Source: Chelatococcus reniformis
GTDB taxonomy: Bacteria; Pseudomonadota; Alphaproteobacteria; Rhizobiales; Beijerinckiaceae
Direction: 5' to 3'
NCBI RefSeq assembly: GCF_014640075.1
Contig: NZ_BMGG01000005.1
Location: 333,551-397,550 of the forward strand
DNA length: 64,000 nt
Part shown: positions 61,473-64,000 of the stretch, one piece after another
How the letters are laid out: every line of letters starts with the position of its first letter
Position numbering within the stretch: position 1 is the stretch's first letter
Translations under genes and position numbers: made by a program
Notes under the pieces: generated by a model
What the model was told of the DNA's origin: nothing
What the model saw: only the letters and a program-made list of their open reading frames with translations
Database searches by the model: none

Positions 61473-62014
61473 GCCGCCGCACCAAGGCGAGGACGATCGA
61501 GGGCCCGTTCGTCAGTCACTCCCACGCAATGCGCATCTCGCCGGCTTGGCGCCATCTCCCTGACGATGCTCGCCGCGTTCTCGATCAGCTTGAGGTCGAG
61601 CACATGGAGCACGGCGGGACGGAGAACGGCCGGCTGATCCGAACCTACAGCGACTTCGAGCGGGGCGGCATTCGGCGCGCCTCCGTCGCGCTCGCCATCC
61701 GCCAGGCATCGGCCCTTGGCTTCCTGGAGATCACGGCCTCAGGGCAGAGATCGGCCGCTCAGTTCCGGCAGGCCAACTTCTACAGGCTGACCTATGTGAT
61801 CGGGCGCGCACCGAGCCCGCCGCCAACGAACGACTGGCGCCGCATCGCGAGCGACACCGCCGCAGCCGCCGCGCTCAGCCAGGCGGCTGGAAAGCGTCGG
61901 CACGACACACAGCCAGTCCGTCGTGAGCGTAGGGACGGAGATATAGATAGTAGGCGCACGGGCGCGTCTAGAACCGTAGGCGCGCCGGCGCGTCTAGCGA
62001 GGCGCCCTCTGTAG
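61469..62014 (+). CDS. Winged-helix replication-initiator-like protein
   Basis: 181 residues. HAMRISPAWRHLPDDARRVL, GTENGRLIRTYSDFERGGI and ASVALAIRQASALGFLEITA form a winged helix found in many alphaproteobacterial phage and plasmid replication genes, and FRQANFYRLTYVIG continues it. The end (DSRRTGASRTVGAPARLARR) is encoded by iteron-like repeats. That is the arrangement of lambda O, where the origin lies in the initiator gene. Confidence 0.7.
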   Translation: MSRRTKARTIEGPFVSHSHAMRISPAWRHLPDDARRVLDQLEVEHMEHGGTENGRLIRTYSDFERGGIRRASVALAIRQASALGFLEITASGQRSAAQFRQANFYRLTYVIGRAPSPPPTNDWRRIASDTAAAAALSQAAGKRRHDTQPVRRERRDGDIDSRRTGASRTVGAPARLARRPL

Positions 62015-62030
62015 GCGCGCCCGCGCGTCT
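61949..62030. repeat. Three 21-bp iterons (candidate replication origin)
   Basis: Copies at 61949-61969, 61975-61995 and 62010-62030 share GTAGGCGC at the left end and GCGCGTCTA at the right, with one to three changes in the middle. Each copy is nearly a palindrome. They overlap the end of the winged-helix gene and lie before a gene on the other strand. Confidence 0.7.
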
Positions 62031-62066
62031 ACAGCTAGTTCCGCCTGCGCGTCCGGCTTTTCAAAT

Positions 62067-62564
62067 CTACCGGCTCGGCAGGCGCAGCAACCACGCTTGC
62101 CAGCGAGGCCGACAACCCTCGTGGGCCATAACACGAATGGGGCGCACACGACCGTGAAGATGGAGGGTGAGGTAGAGCGCCCGGGATCCAGCGCTCTTGC
62201 CCCAGTGCAACTTTTCCCCCTCGCTGAAGTGAAGATCGAACTTTCCCAGGCCGTCGATCCTGAAGTTTGTGTGCCCTTCATCAGGGGTTTCGTCGAGCGG
62301 TGGCTCCGACCGGCTGAACGGCCATGGCAGCGGCGATCGCCACTCGAGTTGGAAATGAGAGACCATCGCAGGAACGGGGCTGAGGTTCACAATGGTGATG
62401 ACATCGGGCTCATCATCCAAGCTGATGAACCAAGCTGTTGCGGCGAAGCGGGCGCGGTCCCTGAAGAACGTCTCCCAAACCTTGATGCCGCCAAGGCCGG
62501 ACGACACGACAAGGCTGAACATCGAGATCACCATGCTCCAATCGGCTGTCGTCATAATCTGCAT
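62067..62564 (-). CDS. Membrane-anchored protein of unknown function
   Basis: 165 residues from ATG 62564. An N-terminal span (WSMVISMFSLVVSSGLGGIK) precedes a cytoplasmic beta-rich domain (FAATAWFISLDDEPDVITIV, VPAMVSHFQLEWRSPL, RIDGLGKFDLHFSEGEK). No family is recognised. Placed on the opposite strand between origin-like repeats and a cos-like site, it looks like a moron. ATG 62555 is a possible later start. Confidence 0.6.
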   Translation of the reverse strand: MQIMTTADWSMVISMFSLVVSSGLGGIKVWETFFRDRARFAATAWFISLDDEPDVITIVNLSPVPAMVSHFQLEWRSPLPWPFSRSEPPLDETPDEGHTNFRIDGLGKFDLHFSEGEKLHWGKSAGSRALYLTLHLHGRVRPIRVMAHEGCRPRWQAWLLRLPSR

Positions 62565-63037
62565 CGGTCGCCCCAGCATCAGGAATGATCGATCTTGCCA
62601 CGCCTACGGTTGAGGCGCAGCGCTGAGCATTAGCCTGCGCTCGCCAGATGACGATGTAAGTGGGGACGCATGATGCGGGGGCGCGTCAAGTCGCGCGCCC
62701 CCAGGTAGGACAATCAGCGAAGGCGTGATCGTCGACCGAAGCGGATGTTGGCGAATAGCCAACGTCCCACGCATATGCGGATGCGGAATGCGAGCATCCC
62801 AAGGCTCCGTCGCCCACCGAACATGATCGCGAATCTCGTGGAGCGTGGGCGGCCGCACGACATCCTTTCGCCCGCGCATCGGGCGGCAGAATGTCAAGCG
62901 GCGGGCTATGCCCGCGGGTCGCGACCTACGAGGGCCGCTATCGCCAAGGTCGCCGCTGAAAAGCGCCGCCCGGATCTTCCGACGCCCCAGCAGTCACAGG
63001 CAACCATGGCAACACGAGGGCGGTCAGAATCGAGGAT
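62565..63037. other. Intergenic before the second cos-like element
   Basis: 473 bases. Frames exist on both strands (for example 62604-62897 minus with a TTG start), but their translations are Arg/Pro/His-rich and lack ribosome sites. I see no RNA gene. The region should contain the promoter for the genes behind the repeat. Confidence 0.5.
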
Positions 63038-63145
63038 AGGGGACCCCGTTTCACACCGCCACCCCGATCGGTTCGCCGGGTCCTTCCTCCCCCCACCCCG
63101 GCCACGGGTAACGCGCGACGTCGGGCCATCGCTAGGCGCAGAGGC
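63038..63145. repeat. cos-like direct repeat, copy 2
   Basis: Same element and orientation as 52889-52996. It differs at three of the first 87 bases and ends with the shared GCGCAGAGGC. The next start codon follows after eight bases. Unlike copy 1, no GGTAAC triplet follows. Confidence 0.8.
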
Positions 63146-63153
63146 TGAAAGTC

Positions 63154-63801
63154 ATGCAACAGAGCAATGATGCAACGCTGATTTCCATGGCCGAAGCGGC
63201 TCGCCGGCTCGGCTTGAACCGGTCGACGCTCCAGCGCCAGGTCGCGCGCGGGGCGATCCGCTCGCATGGCGGAATGGTAAGGCTGGCTGAGGTTTTGAAG
63301 GACCGAGCCAACAACCTCGATCCGTCGCGCGGCCGGCGTAAGGTGGCGACACTCGATCGCACCCAACGAGCAACGCCCCCTGTTGCCTCGGGTGATCTGG
63401 TAACAGGCAACGACGGCGAGCCTGTTGCATATGACGATCCGGCCATTTCGGCCGCCCGCTTCCTCGCTGCTCACGCGTCGGCGATCGTCGCGAAGATGGC
63501 CGTCGAGGCCGGCGCTCCGATGCGGATGGCCTACGCCCTGGCGGCGATGGTCCGCATGGAGCTGATGGGCGCGGCCGACGATCACTTCAACCGGGCTGGC
63601 GTCGAGCTCGACGAAAACTGGTGCCCGCGCGACGTCCTGGCATCTGTGGGGCCGAATTGGCGGGCCTTAGCGGCGAAGGCAGGGGAGCGCGTCAGTCGTG
63701 AGGCTTGGGAAGCCTGGACGAGTGCGCTCCCATGGTTCCGTGACGACCTGGTCGATGACCGGGTGCCTTACCCTTCGCTGCCGGAACCGGGGAGGCGTTG
63801 A
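63154..63801 (+). CDS. HTH protein, candidate second terminase small subunit
   Basis: 215 residues from ATG 63154. The N-terminal HTH (MAEAARRLGLNRSTLQRQVA) is of the Nu1/terminase-small kind. The C-terminal part (ARFLAAHASAIVAKMAVEAG, AMVRMELMGAADDHFNRAG, SREAWEAWTSALPWF) differs from that of the protein at 53033. It lies behind the second cos-like copy, which is the main reason for the call. A general phage regulator is the alternative. The following start overlaps its stop. Confidence 0.65.
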   Translation: MQQSNDATLISMAEAARRLGLNRSTLQRQVARGAIRSHGGMVRLAEVLKDRANNLDPSRGRRKVATLDRTQRATPPVASGDLVTGNDGEPVAYDDPAISAARFLAAHASAIVAKMAVEAGAPMRMAYALAAMVRMELMGAADDHFNRAGVELDENWCPRDVLASVGPNWRALAAKAGERVSREAWEAWTSALPWFRDDLVDDRVPYPSLPEPGRR

Positions 63802-63962
63802 TGACCTCTCGGGCGTTTGGGCAGCGCTTCCTGCAAAATTCTGGCGCTAGGAACACGTCGCGGTCGCGCGTTACCCGTGACGCACGCCCCTTTGGCAAGG
63901 ACCCTGGAATGCGCTGGGGGTGCCCGGTTGGCGCCGGGTCCCCCTATGTAGGCAGCCGGTGA
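63801..63962 (+). CDS. Candidate small basic protein
   Basis: 53 codons from ATG 63801, coupled by TGATG to the gene before and to the one after. The translation is very basic (QRFLQNSGARNTSRSRVTRD). The inverted 18-base motif at 63862-63879 lies inside it, so it may be a non-coding site rather than a gene. Confidence 0.4.
   Translation: MTSRAFGQRFLQNSGARNTSRSRVTRDARPFGKDPGMRWGCPVGAGSPYVGSR
63862..63879 (-). repeat. Inverted copy of the 18-base core of the cos-like element
   Basis: Read on the minus strand it is CACGGGTAACGCGCGACC, identical to 52954-52971 and matching 17 of 18 bases in copy 2. This may be a terminase or regulator binding site. Confidence 0.65.
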
Positions 63963-64000
63963 TGGACACGGTGCCCGATCAGGAAGCGCTCGTCGCGCTG
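63962..64000 (+). CDS. Start of a gene cut by the window edge
   Basis: ATG 63962 overlaps the previous stop (TGATG) and opens 13 codons (MDTVPDQEALVAL). By position it could be a large terminase, but nothing can be shown from so little. Confidence 0.4.
   Translation, partial: MDTVPDQEALVAL

Noticed and set aside
62604-62897. 97-codon minus-strand frame before the second cos-like copy
   Set aside because: It has a TTG start without ribosome site and low-complexity translation.

Overview
The window looks like an alphaproteobacterial chromosome. It is GC-rich and carries an NDUFS4-type complex I subunit, an aa3-oxidase subunit IV, GcrA- and GapR-type proteins and the GAAC-N7-GAAC form of the SOS box. 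The genus cannot be named from the sequence alone.

Host part (1 to about 26.2 kb). The left edge cuts a siderophore-type TonB receptor that is divergent from an AraC regulator. Next come a DUF2161 protein and a leftward small-heat-shock-protein/Lon pair. A catabolic-looking group follows: acyl-CoA synthetase, secreted protein, formamidase-like amidase, Baeyer-Villiger-type monooxygenase, a single-chain biotin-dependent acyl-CoA carboxylase and an enoyl-CoA hydratase. A tRNA-Arg and the NDUFS4 homologue separate this from an iron-uptake pair (TonB receptor plus RhtX/FptX-like MFS permease). Small, mostly exported proteins, an acyltransferase-3 and an IS110 remnant fill the stretch up to tRNA-Pro.

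Temperate prophage (about 26.3 to 47.9 kb). The integrase lies beside tRNA-Pro(TGG). A long leftward operon, mostly translationally coupled, runs from a promoter at 36.65 kb down to int. It holds a Bet/RecT annealase, Gp157, an HNH-like protein, a repeat-rich C5-methyltransferase, a thermonuclease, a radical-SAM protein, DUF550, a zinc ribbon and an excisionase-like gene. A CI-type S24 repressor and a Cro-like gene sit at 38 kb. ATGGGC-AAAA-GCCCAT-type palindromes lie exactly in the 17-bp spacers of the two main promoters. A rightward operon encodes small HTH proteins, a GapR-Rmf fusion, an AAA ATPase, GcrA, two amino-methyltransferases, a VRR-NUC nuclease, DnaB helicase, a replication accessory protein and a NusG-like protein.

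Mosaic cargo (about 48 to 52.9 kb). This stretch has a tRNA with anticodon CAT, a truncated IS5 transposase, an isolated tail-type gene, two paralogous exported Gly/Ser-rich peptides, a frameshifted gene and a 49-codon cytochrome aa3 subunit IV gene.

Packaging module and second replication module (52.9 to 64 kb). A roughly 108-bp cos-like element precedes small terminase, large terminase, a spacer gene, gpW, portal and a protease-capsid fusion, then a terminator. No connector or tail genes follow. Instead there is an AlpA-like regulator, small genes, a winged-helix replication gene with three iterons inside it, a second copy of the cos-like element and another HTH/terminase-small-like gene. 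This suggests either two elements in tandem or a capsid-encoding satellite, and the right end lies outside the window.
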